Shown: in pieces, positions 42,848 to 55,645 of the stretch
How the letters are laid out: every line of letters begins with the position of its first letter
How positions within the stretch are numbered: position 1 is the first letter of the stretch
From: Spongospora subterranea f. sp. subterranea
Lineage: Eukaryota; Endomyxa: Phytomyxea; Phytomyxea; Plasmodiophorida
Assembly: GCA_049724395.1 (NCBI GenBank)
Contig: JAUGWO010000009.1
Location: 62,001-126,000, forward strand
Length of the DNA stretch: 64,000 nucleotides
Direction of reading: 5' to 3'
The notes under the pieces: generated by a model
Seen by the model: the letters and a program-made list of their open reading frames with translations, nothing else
Databases searched by the model: none
Told to the model about the DNA's origin: nothing
Translations under genes and position numbers: made by a program

Positions 42848-45741
42848 TCATGATTGAGGAAGACATAGGAAGCCGATAGCGTCCTGGATGCGTTCATAAA
42901 GTATCTGAATCTGTTCGCTTTGCAAAGAGGTATTGTTAGTAGTGAAGGCATATCTAATCCCCGGTAGAACGGATGCACCGTATCCTGTGTATAAACCTGG
43001 AGCATAAACTGCATGGCGGTAGTACATCTCATCACGATCAGGCAATGGGCGGTCCAGAAGGAAACGGCGCTCTAGGAAGGCTAGACGATCGTTGACCTGT
43101 GCCAATTCCTTTTCGCTTGGAACCGCAAGGTTGTCGAGACTAGCAGCCACATCATCAACTACGCCTGCTGCCTGCTCAAACTTGGACGCTATCGATCGTA
43201 AACGCGGCATGTCAGCGTGAACAGTTGAAACCTCAGACGCCAGTTTGTCAATATATACAGATAAGGCTTCTGCGTATTCTCGAAGACGAAGAGGTAGAAC
43301 ATCTACAAAACATTGAACCATTGACATCAGAAATTTTCACCAAAACTGTAATACAAAATACTGTTCGAAACTACTGGCGTGTTCATTGTACCTTACCTCG
43401 ACTAGCGAGTTCAACCGCCATTATGGAGAATACCTTCGACAACGCGAGAGTGCTTTTATATCCGGGATCTCCAAATCTTTCGAACCAATCTAGACAATCA
43501 TACGTGGAATGATATACACCATAACTGCCACGTTGGCTTTGAAATCCTGATAAAGCGGGATTATGTCAATCTTCTGAAAAACGGTGAAAATAAACTGAGA
43601 TAACTGCAGTCGTGGAGCGTATAAGGTTGAAAACTATTGCAACGATATTATCGAAAAAGACAACTCAACTCAAATGAAAAAAGTACATACGAATGTCTGA
43701 CGCAGTGACACCTAGATACTGAAGAAACCCGCTATAATCAGACCCTGAACCTATGGGATCAATCCGAGCGCCATTTGCTTTGAACCATTCATCATAAACA
43801 CTACAGTAAAATTACGGTGATGATACACATTGGATTTATCGCTTCTGGAACCTCATTTCAGATCGCGGTGCTTTGACTGCTTTTGTTGCCCTTCGAATCA
43901 ATTCGCCCATGGATGGACACGATTCCGTCGTGAATACCGACTGTAGGTTTGAGACGGCTATGTCGCTAAAATAGTGACGGTAACCAAAAGGAACTACAAG
44001 CAAAACATCTACACAAACATATTGACGTATGCTACGGCTTCCTTCTGAAGTTCCTGCTCAAACTGCTCCACGAACTCTGTTGAGCCCACCAGTCCAAATT
44101 CTTCAGCATCCCATGAACACAACTGAAGAGTACGACGAGGTCGCCATCTAATCCGTTGAATCATTAGTATGGCTGGACTCAAAGGTTGGTTATCTAACCC
44201 GCGTTTATAGATGTGAGCGAGCGATCTTGCTGTCTCCATGAATGTCGTCGTACCTGAGTGAGGATCAACTGCACCGTAAACCCATGAGTCTCGATGGTTG
44301 CCAAGCAGTATGCGACGATCTTGCTCGACAGATCCTGTGTTTCTGAAAATTAAGCGTCGCGAATTTGGTGAGTTTTAACAAGTTACCTGGAATTGTGCCA
44401 ACGACGTTATGGATTCGCATTATTTCCCGAGTGATATTGACGGATAGATGGACGAATGTGGTAGATGGACCTAATTTATAAGTTACCGGTAATCCACCCT
44501 GCCAATCTTTTGGGGCAATATCTCCATCCATTCGCCGCAGAAGTTCAAGAGCGTTGGAATACCCCATTGCCTGAATTGATCGATTTTAGTAAAGGAAGCC
44601 GACAAGCAGAACGCTAACTATACAAGAACTGGAATCTTGGGAAGAACTGGAGAATTATCGGCAGTGAATTTGCGACGCTGAGGATCAAGATCGGGTATGG
44701 CGGCGGTGCCTGGAGTTAACGGATCCCCAGAGAACAGTGATACGAACATCGTGCTTCCCCCTTGAATCGATAACGGTGGGCGCCATTCTCCATCAGGATA
44801 TACAGTTCCACGCTGATACCCATCATTAGCCGGATCAGAGTATATAATCAGGCCCGATAGGCCATATGTCTCAGCCAGCATTGCTTTAAATAGAAAATGA
44901 TATAAGTGTGAGTCGGACTATATCGACGACGAAATCCACCTTTTAAACCTCTGAAAATTCTTCCGTATCGTGCCAGCCCTATGGCGCCTTTCAAATTGAA
45001 ACCAGATGCGATCAAATGGTCGAAATCCTGTTTGCGACCGTAGTTGACGTAAATGAGTGGTCCGGCGACAGAGCCTGATCCCGAGTAAGCAAGATATGGC
45101 CCAGTTATGTCGGATTCTTGATCTTTAGTTGTAAGAGGGGGTTCAGTTAAATTCAGCGACATGATCGACTGACCGCCGGCCAATACATCTACTGAGGATG
45201 ATATGGGCCTTGATAGAAGAACGTCTAAGTAAGAAAGATTACGACAGCCAACAGTGATAAATAATGATGAAATGCACCATAAGGATATATATCGACTTGC
45301 GGAAATCCCCATTGTTTGAATTTATCACTGACGAACATGGCCTGTGATCTTTTGTGTCAGATTCTGTTCTGAAAATAAGCTTCGACTCATAAACGTACTA
45401 AGTCAAGGTCACCGGGTGATCCTGCTAATGACTGCTGCCTTGTCAAACGCTCAAGCATTTCTCCCGCCTTCTTCTCATTGGGAATATCGGTCACTAGATG
45501 AACCCAGGTACTATGCCTGTGCGAAAGTTCTTCTGAGAACTGGGCGAATAGGGCCCCTAGTAAAACAACGACGACGATGATTATCGCAGACAGCACAACA
45601 GGGATAGGGATGCGACGCCTATTGGGCCGACCATCCGCTAGCAGCGGAACGCGATCGTCGGAGACCATGACAAGGAACGGTTCTGTTGAAGAGCAATGCA
45701 ATTCTCGACGGCGCTCAGGTACACACGAGTTAGGGTGCAAC
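42848..45741 (-). CDS. FOLH1: Glutamate carboxypeptidase II-type M28 peptidase (NAALADase)
   Basis: Multi-exon, minus strand. Type II membrane topology: a short cytosolic N-terminus, then TM helix IPVVLSAIIIVVVVLLGALF. Ectodomain landmarks: QQSLAGSPGDLDL, VDIYPYDVLLSRP, GPLIYVNYGRKQDF, GLARYGRIFRG, LIIYSDPANDGY, GDPLTPG, the NVVGTIPG strand, the metal-site loop LLGNHRDSWVYGAVDPHSG (first His and bridging Asp), CSWDAEEFGLVGS (catalytic Glu-Glu), AYVNIDIAVS (Asp ligand), IGSGSDYSGFLQYLGV and VYHSTYDCLDWFERF (last His ligand). The C-terminal dimerisation domain reads ERRFLLDRPLPDRD, YYRHAVYAPG, YGASVLPGIRYAF. All five zinc ligands appear intact, so it should be an active di-zinc peptidase. A 51-nt stopless intron lies at 44148-44198. 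The first ATG (45741) is used; 45668 is an alternative. Confidence 0.93.
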
Positions 45742-46266
45742 ATAAACGCACTAGCCCCGTTGGACTTTAAGTGAGATGTCGAGGAGGCCGCTTTCTTTGT
45801 TACGATGGTGCAGCTATGGTCACATCCTGCCAATTGAGGCTGCTTGCAAGACAGTTAAAGAAAACGGGGGTCTTGAGTGGGGTGCGACACAGCGGGAAGC
45901 ATGTAGCGCCGAACTCCTGATTGACCTGGAAGTTTTTACATTATCATGCGCTATTATTTTGAGCGTAAATTTTTGTTCACGACGAGCTGAACATCGTTGC
46001 CTCTGGCAGTCTCGTCGTGGATGCTTGATGTGCAAGGGGCTAGATGACAATCACCGCTGAGAGTGCAATAGCAAATATTTACCGGTTCGCCCACCTATCC
46101 GATTCTATCGCTTAATTTTCAATGTACATGTTTTCACGGTTAATTATGACTCAATGAACCTAGTTTCGGTGGACTGGCACGATGCGACACATAGCCTGAA
46201 ACGTTGGTTGATGGAAGAATAACATGGACTTGGAAATTTATGATTTGAAGTTGGATTAAGTTAAGG
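45742..46266. other. Intergenic region
   Basis: About 525 bp between two minus-strand genes: presumed promoter of the peptidase gene and 3' region of VPS45. Small frames on both strands are unsupported. Confidence 0.4.
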
Positions 46267-48569
46267 TTACTGCGAAAGTGTGATCGCCACTTGTGGAGAT
46301 GCCTGACTGCCAAGATATATATCCTCCAGAAATGTTGAGGAATTATGAATTGAACTACCACCTAAGATAAACTGTTGGTCTCGATAGCTATTATTGAACT
46401 CCGAGATCAGTGCAGCTTCTTCGTATGTAGCTCCACCAATCATAAATACAAATCTGCACAAAACTCAACACCAGCAAACAGACCCACAACAAGTATACAT
46501 TTGTTTAGCTGGTTGCTCCTGTTGTGGCCCAACCCCACATATAGGAAATTCATTCGCCTTCAAACGCTGCTTACGAGCATTGTCTAGAATTTTCCTGAGC
46601 AGCGGATCATGCTGTGTGTAAATGTTCTGATGATAATTTCTGGTCAACAAACCCTCTATGATCAACGAAATTCGCAACTGACTTCAACTCCTTTTATCCC
46701 CGATGAAATATAGCTTGTCGCTTTTGCGAAGATGTCTTTGTTTTGAAACAAATCTTGCGTGCGTGATGCACTCCCCGCATACCGAAGAAGCAAGTTGACG
46801 AGCGATACACGTGACCGTGCCTGTGAAATGCTTAAACAACACAAATCCGCCAGTGAGTTTTGCAGACCAGTTCGCTTTCGGCGCATGTTCTTAACAAGGC
46901 CATACAAGATACAGTTTCGTTTGCTTCTTGCTCATATCTCAGCGCATAGAGACACACCACACGAAGTTTGTCCTCATCCCGTATCCGAGGATTCTGTGGG
47001 AGGCCAAATCATTCAATGCAAAATGTCTTTGAAAAGTAAGAAGACCAACCTTGATAACCTCTGTAACCTGTCTGATAGCCACACTATGCGAATGCTCGCA
47101 TGAGAGCGTTTGCTGCAGCGCTGATAACTCCATTAGATGATACGACTCAACACTATGTGAAAGCTCAGAAACTAAGCCCACGTGCTTTGAAACTATGCCG
47201 AAATCAGATTTATGCTGATTTATACGGTCATACTCAGCAACCTGTGCTGCTTTCTACAAGGAAATCCGAATAGTTTTCAACAAATCTTTGCATATCTTCG
47301 ATAGTATCAAGCTGCCTTTCCGATTTCGTTTTGACTTGATATCCCTGAACAAGCTCTTTAACGCTGACGCCAAGGTCGCCAAAATTAAGAAGTGCACTAG
47401 CTTTGAAAAAAGCATCGTCATGACCCAACACAACTTCCTAGAATGAAATCAGCGTCAACCAGTATATGGGAGAGGGTCGAAAACACCATACTTTTTTGGT
47501 GCCATCATTCTGTTTATACGACAAACGATTATTTTGAATTCCGATTACCTCGTGCAACATTGATCTGGAAGGTGATACACATAAGCTAGAATTCATTTTT
47601 CAGTAAAGTTTCAATGCAACCTATATGTCCATTGCATCAAAAGAGGAGTTACTGGATCCTCCCTTCTGTCTAAAATTAGAAGCACTGGGCGCGAGGCAGA
47701 ATCTGGACCAAACGAGAAAAGGTCCCTTTGCCCAGACATAACTTGATCGACTTTCTTCGCGACACGCTCACAGATGCCAGATGAAGCTGTAGTAGATGTT
47801 AGAAAATATGCGAATCTAAGATGAACGGTAATCAACCTTGATAGCGAACTATTGGTCTTGTCTTTAGGGACAAAGCCAAAGACAAAAGACCATCACAAAT
47901 TCTGGTAAATTTCTTTTGCTCGGCATCACCCCAATTGCCGCTGTACAAGCAATTTGTAAACGGCATGTTAAGCGAGAACAAATCAGCGGAAATGGCAAAA
48001 TAATCGGCGTAAAACTCATGAACCTATAGGAAATCGACGATCACGTTCAGTTGGTGTCGAAGTATATAGTTGTAATGATCACCTCTTTGACGAGTTCGTA
48101 TGCATCAGATTCGGCCAAATCCCGGAGCATTTCTCGTGGAACAATGTTCGAAAAAACTAGAACAATGCAACAATATTATCACATGACCTTCAAAACCCCT
48201 TTCGTCGGATTTTTACAAAGGTGAAATTCCTGGTATTGAGGATTTTTGAGCAACGCTTTGACAAATTGCAAGTTGGCTGGCGTGGGCCGTACAAACACGA
48301 CTGCTTTGAGATGAGACATATTTTCGCTGGTTTTCGAATCAATCCTTTCGACGAGAAATACGTGCTGCTCTAATATTGCAGAATGCGAACAAACCAAACC
48401 AACAATCCCACTCTGATTATCACATGTTAGATATAACAATAGAACACAGGAAAATATTCAACGGTGCTGTACAGTTTCCTCGTCAAGAATGAGAGCTTTC
48501 ATTCCTTTGACGGTAGGCAATGTCAACATCCTCCGAACATAGTCGCTGATCGCCTCAATTAAGCTCATT
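46267..48569 (-). CDS. VPS45: Sec1/Munc18 protein VPS45
   Basis: Many short exons on the minus strand. In order: MSLIEAISDYVRRMLTLP, KGMKALILDEET, VFLVERIDSKTSENMSHLKAVVFVRPT, then VHEFYADYFAISADLFSLNMP and CERVAKKVDQVMSG. The signature LLILDRREDPVTPLLMQWTYR follows, then LHEVIGIQNNRL, NFGDLGVSVKELVQGYQ, IEDMQRFVENYSDF, KHVGLVSELSHSVE and the C-terminal FVFMIGGATYEEAALI..., FILGGSSIHNSSTFLEDI. This is the SM protein of the trans-Golgi/endosome pathway, which binds Tlg2/syntaxin-16 and assists SNARE assembly. The 3' exons from ~46460 to 46900 are small and the exact joins are not all fixed here. Confidence 0.92.
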
Positions 48570-49089
48570 ATTTGTCGAGGCGACGGGAATCAGTTAAGGC
48601 GCTCTAAATCCGTAGGGGGGAGTACCCACCGCACTCCAGTCATATATACACTTCACACAGCCCTGGGATACCAACAAAGGCGACAGCAAATGTGGCCATG
48701 AAATGAGCCCAAAAGGATGAAATCCGTGCCGTTACCATTAGATAAGGAAAATTTGCCAAAAAGGAGTTCGGAAAATTATTGCATGCGATGATATTGTGAT
48801 CGAGAAGAATAAAATTGGAAAACGGTTCGAATTTCGCTGCCACTTTTTGGCCAAGGGTGCGCGACTCGTTTTGGACAGTGTACTTACCATGTACACTGTA
48901 CAGTACCCAGTACACGCACAGGGTTGGCCGCGCACGCGCTTTATTTCTTGTTTCCAAAAATCCAATTTTCGTCATTTGTTGGTTAATCATTATTTCTATA
49001 TATCGGCTTCGCCGACACCGGCTGTCAGCAAATCTCTGCAATATTAGCGAATATCTGCAGCGTCGCCAACGTCAGTATTGATTTTAACA
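48570..49089. promoter_or_regulatory. Divergent promoter between VPS45 and NDUFS1
   Basis: 520 bp separate the two start codons. A hairpin-forming inverted repeat lies inside: ACAGTGTAC (48875-48883), 7-nt spacer, GTACACTGT (48891-48899), followed by further GTAC-containing palindromic sequence to ~48915. Frames on both strands across this interval appear to be chance. Confidence 0.5.
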
Positions 49090-52000
49090 ATGCTGCGTTG
49101 TTATACATCGTTGCAGCGAAATCGTACGGCCTCAAATTCTGTCCACATTCCGTCATCGTCAAATTAACTGGGTCGGGTGTCTTTAGTATCAAAATGCTGC
49201 CCAAATGCGGTAAAGGCTGCTCATTTCTCTGGCCAAGTCAAAGCGGCTCCGCCAGTTCCGCCTACACCGGCGCCAGCCCCTGCAAATATTATCACAGTTA
49301 CCGTTGACGGAAAGGAGATTCTCTGTGATAAGAATATGACTGTACTACAAGCTTGTGAAGAAGCTGGAGCCGAAATTCCCAGATTTTGTTATCATCCTCG
49401 GCTTTCCATAGCTGGAAATTGCCGAATGTGCCTAGTAGAGGTTTGTTTCTGCTAACTATAGCAAACATTTTGATCAAACTGGTTATGATCGAAGGTCGTA
49501 AAGTCGCCCAAGCCAGTAGCATCGTGCGCGATGCCTTTAATGCCCGGGATGATAATAAAAACGAACACTCCGTTGGTCAAGAAAGCAAGAGAGGGAGTCA
49601 TGGAATTCTTGCTGATCAATCACCCATTAGATTGCCCAATTTGCGATCAGGTATCTGATACACACCGTTTTGCTGTGCAGAATTTACATGATGAATCTGA
49701 ATCAGGGTGGGGAATGCGATCTACAAGACCTCTCAATGGACTACGGTAGTGACCGTGGCAGATACCGCGAGTGGAAGCGCACTGTCGAGGATAAGGTGAA
49801 TTCTGGCGTTTTTGTCAATGCTGCGATTTAACAAATATTATTTCAGTATATTGGTCCATTTGTCAAGACGGTTATGACCCGATGTATCCATTGCACTCGC
49901 TGTACAAAATTTCGCCAAGTAACTTTCTGAAAATTCGTTTAACTAGCATTTCAGGTGTTCGTTTTGCCGAAGAAGTCGCGGGAGTTCCCGACCTTGGAGC
50001 CACCGGTCGAGGCAACACTGTTGAGATTGGAACATATTTTGAAAAGCCGTTTGGTAACCTTGCCAGCGAACTCTTAATAGTCGGTTTGTCATTTTACAAT
50101 TGTTCGCAGATTCGGAATTGTCAGGCAATTCCATTGATTTATGTCCTGTTGGGGCTCTTACTTCTAAACCTTTTGCGTTTGCAGCACGTCCTTGGGAACT
50201 CCAAAAAACAGGTCGGCGCTTTGTCATGATAGGTTTTCTAGAATCTTTCCAGCTTAAAGTTTGTACTCTTAAATTACATCGGTTAATTCAAATTCGAAAA
50301 ATTGCGTTCATAGCTCTATTTTTTAGACACAATCGATGTTCATGACGCTCTGGGTGCTGCAATTCGTGTAGACGCGCGTGGCTCCAAGGTAGAAACAAGC
50401 GTTTACGTTTGCATAGTTGCTTTACCCTCGTTAAGGTTCTTCGGGTCCTTCCCACCGTCAATGAAGACGTGAATGAGGAGTGGATATCAGACCGCTCTCG
50501 TTTTGCATACGATGGGTTACATCTTCAACGTTTGGATACTCCCTTAATCCGCCAATCTGATGGTTAGTGCTTGGGTACCTGTCATCATTTCACCTGCCCC
50601 AACATTTAGCCTCAGGCTCTTTGGCGGTTTCCAGTTGGCAAGACGCGTTTTCAGCCATCAAGAGCGCTTTGGAACCGGTTGACGCTAGAACCCAGATGCG
50701 CGTACTCGCTGGAGATTTGGTCCCGGTAGAGTTTTTTCTTAGACATTTCTAATACTTTGCTGAATGAATCACATCTTAGGCTGAAGCGTTGATGTGCATG
50801 AAGGATTGGGCAAACTCTCTAGGGTGCAATAACATTGATTGTCGTACATCAAACGACCAGGTTTGGTTCTTGTGCTTGGTGGAATACTGCTTTTTCTGAA
50901 AAAAAATGTTTGCAGACGGTGGCTGATCTACGTTCAAGCTACGTTTTCAATTCTGGGATCACAGGAATTGAAGATGCCGATTTCATTCTGTTTATTGGTA
51001 TGTTTTGTAATCTCCCGTGATGTCACCTGTATAACGCTTTCACCAGGAACAAATCTTCGCATGGAGGCTCCAGTTCTTAATGCCCGGATTAGACGTTGCC
51101 AAGAAGAAACAGGGTCGCTGAAACTTGCGTCCATCGGTCCTGTTTATAAGGACGTTACAAAAGGATGTCAACAGGTATTAAGCATTGTGTCTTATTTTGC
51201 CCTACTCAATCCCTCATTAGTTAGGAGATGATGCCGACATTCTCAATCAGATTGCGAACGGCAAGCACCCATTATCGAAGGAGATGGCTAAAGCGAAACG
51301 TCCTATGGTTATCATCGGGCAATCGATAATGAGGCGACCGGTATAGTGACTGCCCGTTTGCAACGCGAATTCAAACTGTTTCTTTTCATTATTTAGGATC
51401 TTGCTATGTTTCAGTCTGCAATTTCAAAGTTGTCGACCTCAGTTGCCATGAATCTTGTAACTGCAGATTGGAATGGGATCAATGTTCTTCAGCTGGATGC
51501 TGCTCGGACAGCTGCTCTAGATATCGGATTCGTTCCAACAGGACCAAAGCCGTCAAATCCACCAAAATTTTTGTATCTGTTGGGAGCGGATTCGTTTGCT
51601 GAATCGGAGGCTCCATCAAAATCGACATTCGTTGTCTATCAAGGTTGCATCAACTGTAGTGCTGCAGTTTTGTCGCTGACATAATCAAATGTTTAGGGAG
51701 TCATGGTGATCTTGGGGCGTCCTGCGCCAACGTCATTCTTCCTTCAACTGCGTATACGGAATCGTCTGGGATTTTCGTTAATACGGAGGGTCGCCCACAA
51801 ATGACAACGAGGGCAACAACGCCAATAGGCATTGCAAGAGACGACTGGCAGATTATTCGTGCCCTAAGCGGTAAGCAATGTCAAACGATGTTGGGTTCTT
51901 TGATTCATTAGCACACTGTTGCTCGCCAACAGTTGCTATTTTTGGTTTTTAAACTAGTTAACTCATCTTGATGTCCTCAGAGGCGGTTGGAAAGGGTAAA

Positions 52001-52264
52001 CCCCTTCCGTATGACTCAGTGCAAGATGTGCGGCAACGTCTGATCGACCTGTGTCCTCACTTCGAGCACCTTGGAAAGGTTGAATCCCCGATTGGGTTTA
52101 GCGCATGGAATGCATCGCCTTTACCATCATTTGCCATCAAATCCGGGAAAATCGCTCCGGCCATTACCAATTTTTTCACAACAAATGTCATCGCACGTGC
52201 GTCTAAAAATCTAGCCCGTGCCCAAGCTGAACTCAAAAACAGCACAAACAGTTATATCGAATAA
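49090..52264 (+). CDS. NDUFS1: NADH:ubiquinone oxidoreductase 75-kDa subunit
   Basis: Multi-exon; the first exons are 49090-49123 and 49187-49440. The N-terminus [16 protein letters not shown]... is a plausible mitochondrial presequence. [2Fe-2S] site: [21 protein letters not shown]5 site: [10 protein letters not shown] followed by GGECDLQD; N4 site: TRCIHCTRC with the later Cys in [11 protein letters not shown]. Later blocks: [82 protein letters not shown] and FVNTEGRPQ. It is the largest subunit of the complex I peripheral arm and carries electrons along its Fe-S clusters. Exons are short and introns ~45-75 nt; the ATG, presequence and the 63-nt first intron were chosen to keep phase. Confidence 0.95.
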
Positions 52265-52461
52265 ATTTTTTTTGTCAAATAGAGCAACGAACCAGTGAAA
52301 TGTGATTTATCAGAAGCAGACAGAGCATTTTAAAATAAGGAACTTGTCTTGTCATGGCGCCATTAGCAACAACTATGTACCAAATAAAGATTGTAATCAG
52401 ATGGCGACTGTGACCGTGATCTTAAGGTACATTGGATGACCTAATCTAGATAAATTATACA
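52265..52461. other. Short intergenic region
   Basis: No gene noted. Confidence 0.4.
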
Positions 52462-53673
52462 ATGCCATGCCTCAACACGATCAAACATCAGTGCCAATCC
52501 ATGGTAAAAACATTGCTATTTGCGATGGCGATTTTGTCCCCAATAGTCCAAAGCGACTGGTCATACGATGATCAGGACCAGTGGCCATCAACCTGTACTG
52601 CTGAATCTATGCAATCGCCAATCAATATCGCCCTAGACAATATCCATCACGACGACAACATCGCTCGCGCTATTCGTTGCACGTATCTTGATGATGGGAA
52701 TCGGCCGTTCAGCGGGGCGATCTACAATGCCGACACCACATTCCGTTTAATGATTGATTCCGACGCCAATCACTCCTGCGTAGGGATCCCGTTTAGGGGA
52801 CTGAATCGGTATCTCCTCAGCTTTATCGACCTGCATTGGGATCGCTCCAATGAGAATCATGGCACTGAGCACAGCTTCGACGGCCAGTTCGGTGATCTAG
52901 AGCTGCATTTCATGCATTATAACGATAAATATTCGACTTACGATGAGGCATCTAGACGGGAAGACGGCATATTAGCTTTGGCCGTATTATATTCACACCC
53001 GACGAAGCAGGAACAAGCCAACGACGTGATTGGCAACGACGAAATCCTGCGATTCGCCTTGGCCACGGCCGTCAACAACTCCCCGCGTCTCGCTTTTACC
53101 GGAACTGATACTCTCCAGGACGGGTCTAGATCCATTTAGACAAAGGAGGTTCTATTCTTATCAAGGATCGCTGACAACCCCTCCATGTTCTCAGGTAAAA
53201 AACAGCAGATCATTTCTTCCCTCGTTGAGATCTGTTTCTTTCGCCATTTATGAGGTTGATCATCGGTTTTGCGACATGACTGAGCAATCTGTGAAATCAG
53301 GGTGTTGTTTGGATTATCCCTGAAGGTCAAGGTATTGTCGGCATTGATGCGCTGACCGCTTTGCAATCGCGGCGGAACAGCGCTGGCAAAGATATGAGTG
53401 GAAACGTATGGAGATTATGTATTTTCGACATCTTTCCTTGAATGTAACTTCTAGGTCCGCTCCATTCAAGCGACCAGTTCCCGTCCGATCTTAGCCTCTT
53501 GGGACATATCAGAACAGGCCAATGATCACGCGAATCTTTTGATGCTGATCGTGTCGATGGTCGGTGCTGGGTTGGTTATTGTTTGCCTGATTGGGCTCGT
53601 ATGGACCAAGTACTGGCAGAGCCAAGAATATCGGGGATCTGAGCGGATCCCACGCCGAAACGATCACGGTTAA
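52462..53673 (+). CDS. Membrane-bound alpha-carbonic anhydrase with altered zinc site
   Basis: Exons 52462-53086, 53130-53194, 53301-53405, 53455-53673; about 337 residues. A signal peptide (TLLFAMAILSPIVQS, start at 52462 or 52501) precedes the alpha-CA fold: WSYDDQDQWPSTC, MQSPINIALDN, SFIDLHWDRS, ENHGTEHSFDGQFG, ELHFMHYNDKY, GILALAVLY, FYSYQGSLTTPPCSQ and VVWIIPEG. The Thr-gatekeeper segment SLTTPP is intact. Of the three zinc His ligands, the second (DLHW) and third (ELHFMHYN) are present, but the first (canonically QFHFHWG) is Asp. The C-terminus has one TM helix (LLMLIVSMVGAGLVIVCLIGLVW) and a short basic tail, so the enzyme is type I. Removing a 43-nt intron at 53087-53129 explains the apparent frameshift. 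Confidence 0.9.
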
Positions 53674-54360
53674 GGACGCAATGGCATATACATAACCATA
53701 ATCAATGTCAATCATTGGTTAGATTTGCCAAGTCGTTGTTCAATACACAATATTTAGATCCATCAATACCCATTCCAGATAGTGGTGTGTCATATTGCGC
53801 AAATCGGTACATGAACTTTGACCCATCATTGAGAATGGCTGTCCGACATGATGTGGCAGCTACACGTCCCGACAACATTGCGAAATACGCCCCCTGTGCA
53901 CACAATTTCATGGTTTAGCTCCATGGCAAACGCTTGCTACACAATCAACCGGGTAGACCAGCTGGCACTTGAAACGGCAGCGATGATACCAGTTGGGTGT
54001 TGCTGACCAATGGGGCCTCCCACTACACCTGGGCCACGTCGCCAACACAATTGTGGGTCATGTTACCGAACCCTGTGAGCGTGGGTGGCGTGTGTGTGTG
54101 AAAATGTCTGTGAGGAGAGGCGATGACTGGTCGGGTGGTCGGTAGTATGAGGGCTGTGCTGTGCAGGGAGGGACCGAGGCCTCGCTCCCTTCTTTTTCGT
54201 ATCGTCTCTTATTGTATCAATAGGGTTAACACGCCGGTCCACAAGGCGCTTGCCCTCATCGCTGGGGCAGTACTGGCCGACGACCGCTGGAGTTAGGTGA
54301 CCAGATTGGCGCTGTTGCCGGCTGTACGACGCTGGCCGTCATCGAGATCCAACCGCCAAT
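53674..54360. promoter_or_regulatory. Region upstream of the PKA-type kinase gene
   Basis: No coding evidence; contains a GT-rich stretch at ~54075-54110. Presumed promoter and leader. Confidence 0.35.
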
Positions 54361-55594
54361 ATGGCATTTCTCTTCAAATCGAAACGGAAGCGATTATCGG
54401 GTGGCGCCGAAGAACTGTGCTTGAGTCCGGAGACGGCTGCCATCAAGGAATGGTTCGCCTCTCGAGAGTCACTGCAGCTGAGCCTGCTGCAGCTCGGTCC
54501 AACCCTCGGAACGGGCACCTTCGGTCGCGTTCGACTGGCTACTGCGGTTATTGATGGAAATCCCAAATACGTGGCTCTGAAAACGCTCAAAAAGAGCGAA
54601 ATTATTCGGTTGAAGCAAGTCGAACATATCAAGGACGAAAAACAAATTCTGAATTCGATATGCCATCCATTTATTGTCAATTTCTACACATCATTTCAGG
54701 ACGAAGTAGAGAGCAGCGTCAAACATCTAGTCGCCTCAATCTTATGTTTTTTTACAGAAGCGTTTATATATGGTTATGGAATACGTGATCGGTGGCGAAT
54801 TGTTTTCTCAACTTCGGAAGGCTCGACGATTTTCAAATGACGCTAGCAGGTCACGTTCGCACCTTTAACTTTTGACAATTATTCATTGGCTGGGCTTTTA
54901 GGTTTTATGCCGCAGAAATTGTGTTGGCTTTAGAATTTTGTCACGATCGTAATATTGTCTATCGCGATCTTAAACCTGGTTTGTACCATTGCAATCTCCT
55001 GCTGTCACTTAGCATATAATGATCTGACTTTTCCATTTAGAGAATATCCTAATCGACAAAGAAGGTCATGTGAAGATCACAGATTTTGGATTCGCAAAAT
55101 TAGTCGAAGATCGAACATGGACATTATGCGGAACACCAGAGTATCTTGCGCCTGAGATCATTCAAAGCAAAGGTCATGGAAAGGCGGTTGATTGGTGGGC
55201 GTTAGGGGTCCTCATATTTGAGATGTGTGCTGGATATCCACCATTCTACGATGAAAATCCTTTCGGAATTTATCAGAAGATTCTGGACGGGACCGTGGAT
55301 TTTCCTAAGCACTTCGACCCAAACGCCAAGGATTTGGTCAGGCGGCTTCTAACAGCCGACAGGACCAAGCGATACGGCTGCTTAAAAGCCGGCGTCGAAG
55401 ACATTAAAACTCACAAATGGTTCAAAGGTATCGATTGGGAAGCGACAATTCAACGACAGTTGGTGCCTCCGTTTATCCCAAACTGTGCATCAGAGAACGA
55501 TACTGCCAACTTCGATAAATACCCCGACTCTGTCGAACGACAACGTCCTCCCGAACTTTCTGCTGCAGACGCTGCTCTTTTCGAATCTTTTTAG
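54361..55594 (+). CDS. PKA-C: cAMP-dependent protein kinase catalytic subunit (AGC family)
   Basis: Exons 54361-54705, 54758-54849, 54902-54978, 55041-55594; about 355 residues, the PKA length. The glycine loop is [12 protein letters not shown], the lysine is in [11 protein letters not shown], then [31 protein letters not shown], the catalytic loop [21 protein letters not shown], and the activation segment [15 protein letters not shown] with the PKA phospho-Thr. The C-lobe reads [21 protein letters not shown] and KRYGCLKAG. The AGC tail ends FESF at the C-terminus, the PKA-type FxxF hydrophobic motif. It should phosphorylate Arg-rich Ser/Thr sites when released from the regulatory subunit. 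Confidence 0.96.
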
Positions 55595-55645
55595 CTTTTA
55601 AACTCATTGAGAATGTATAAACGACGCTATATCATGATATTTTCA

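Noticed and set aside
48640-49047. Frames on both strands in the VPS45/NDUFS1 promoter.
   Set aside because: No family likeness, and both strands are open over the same AT-rich palindromic sequence.
53100-53150. One-base frameshift in the carbonic anhydrase.
   Set aside because: A 43-nt intron with proper ends explains it better than a lesion.
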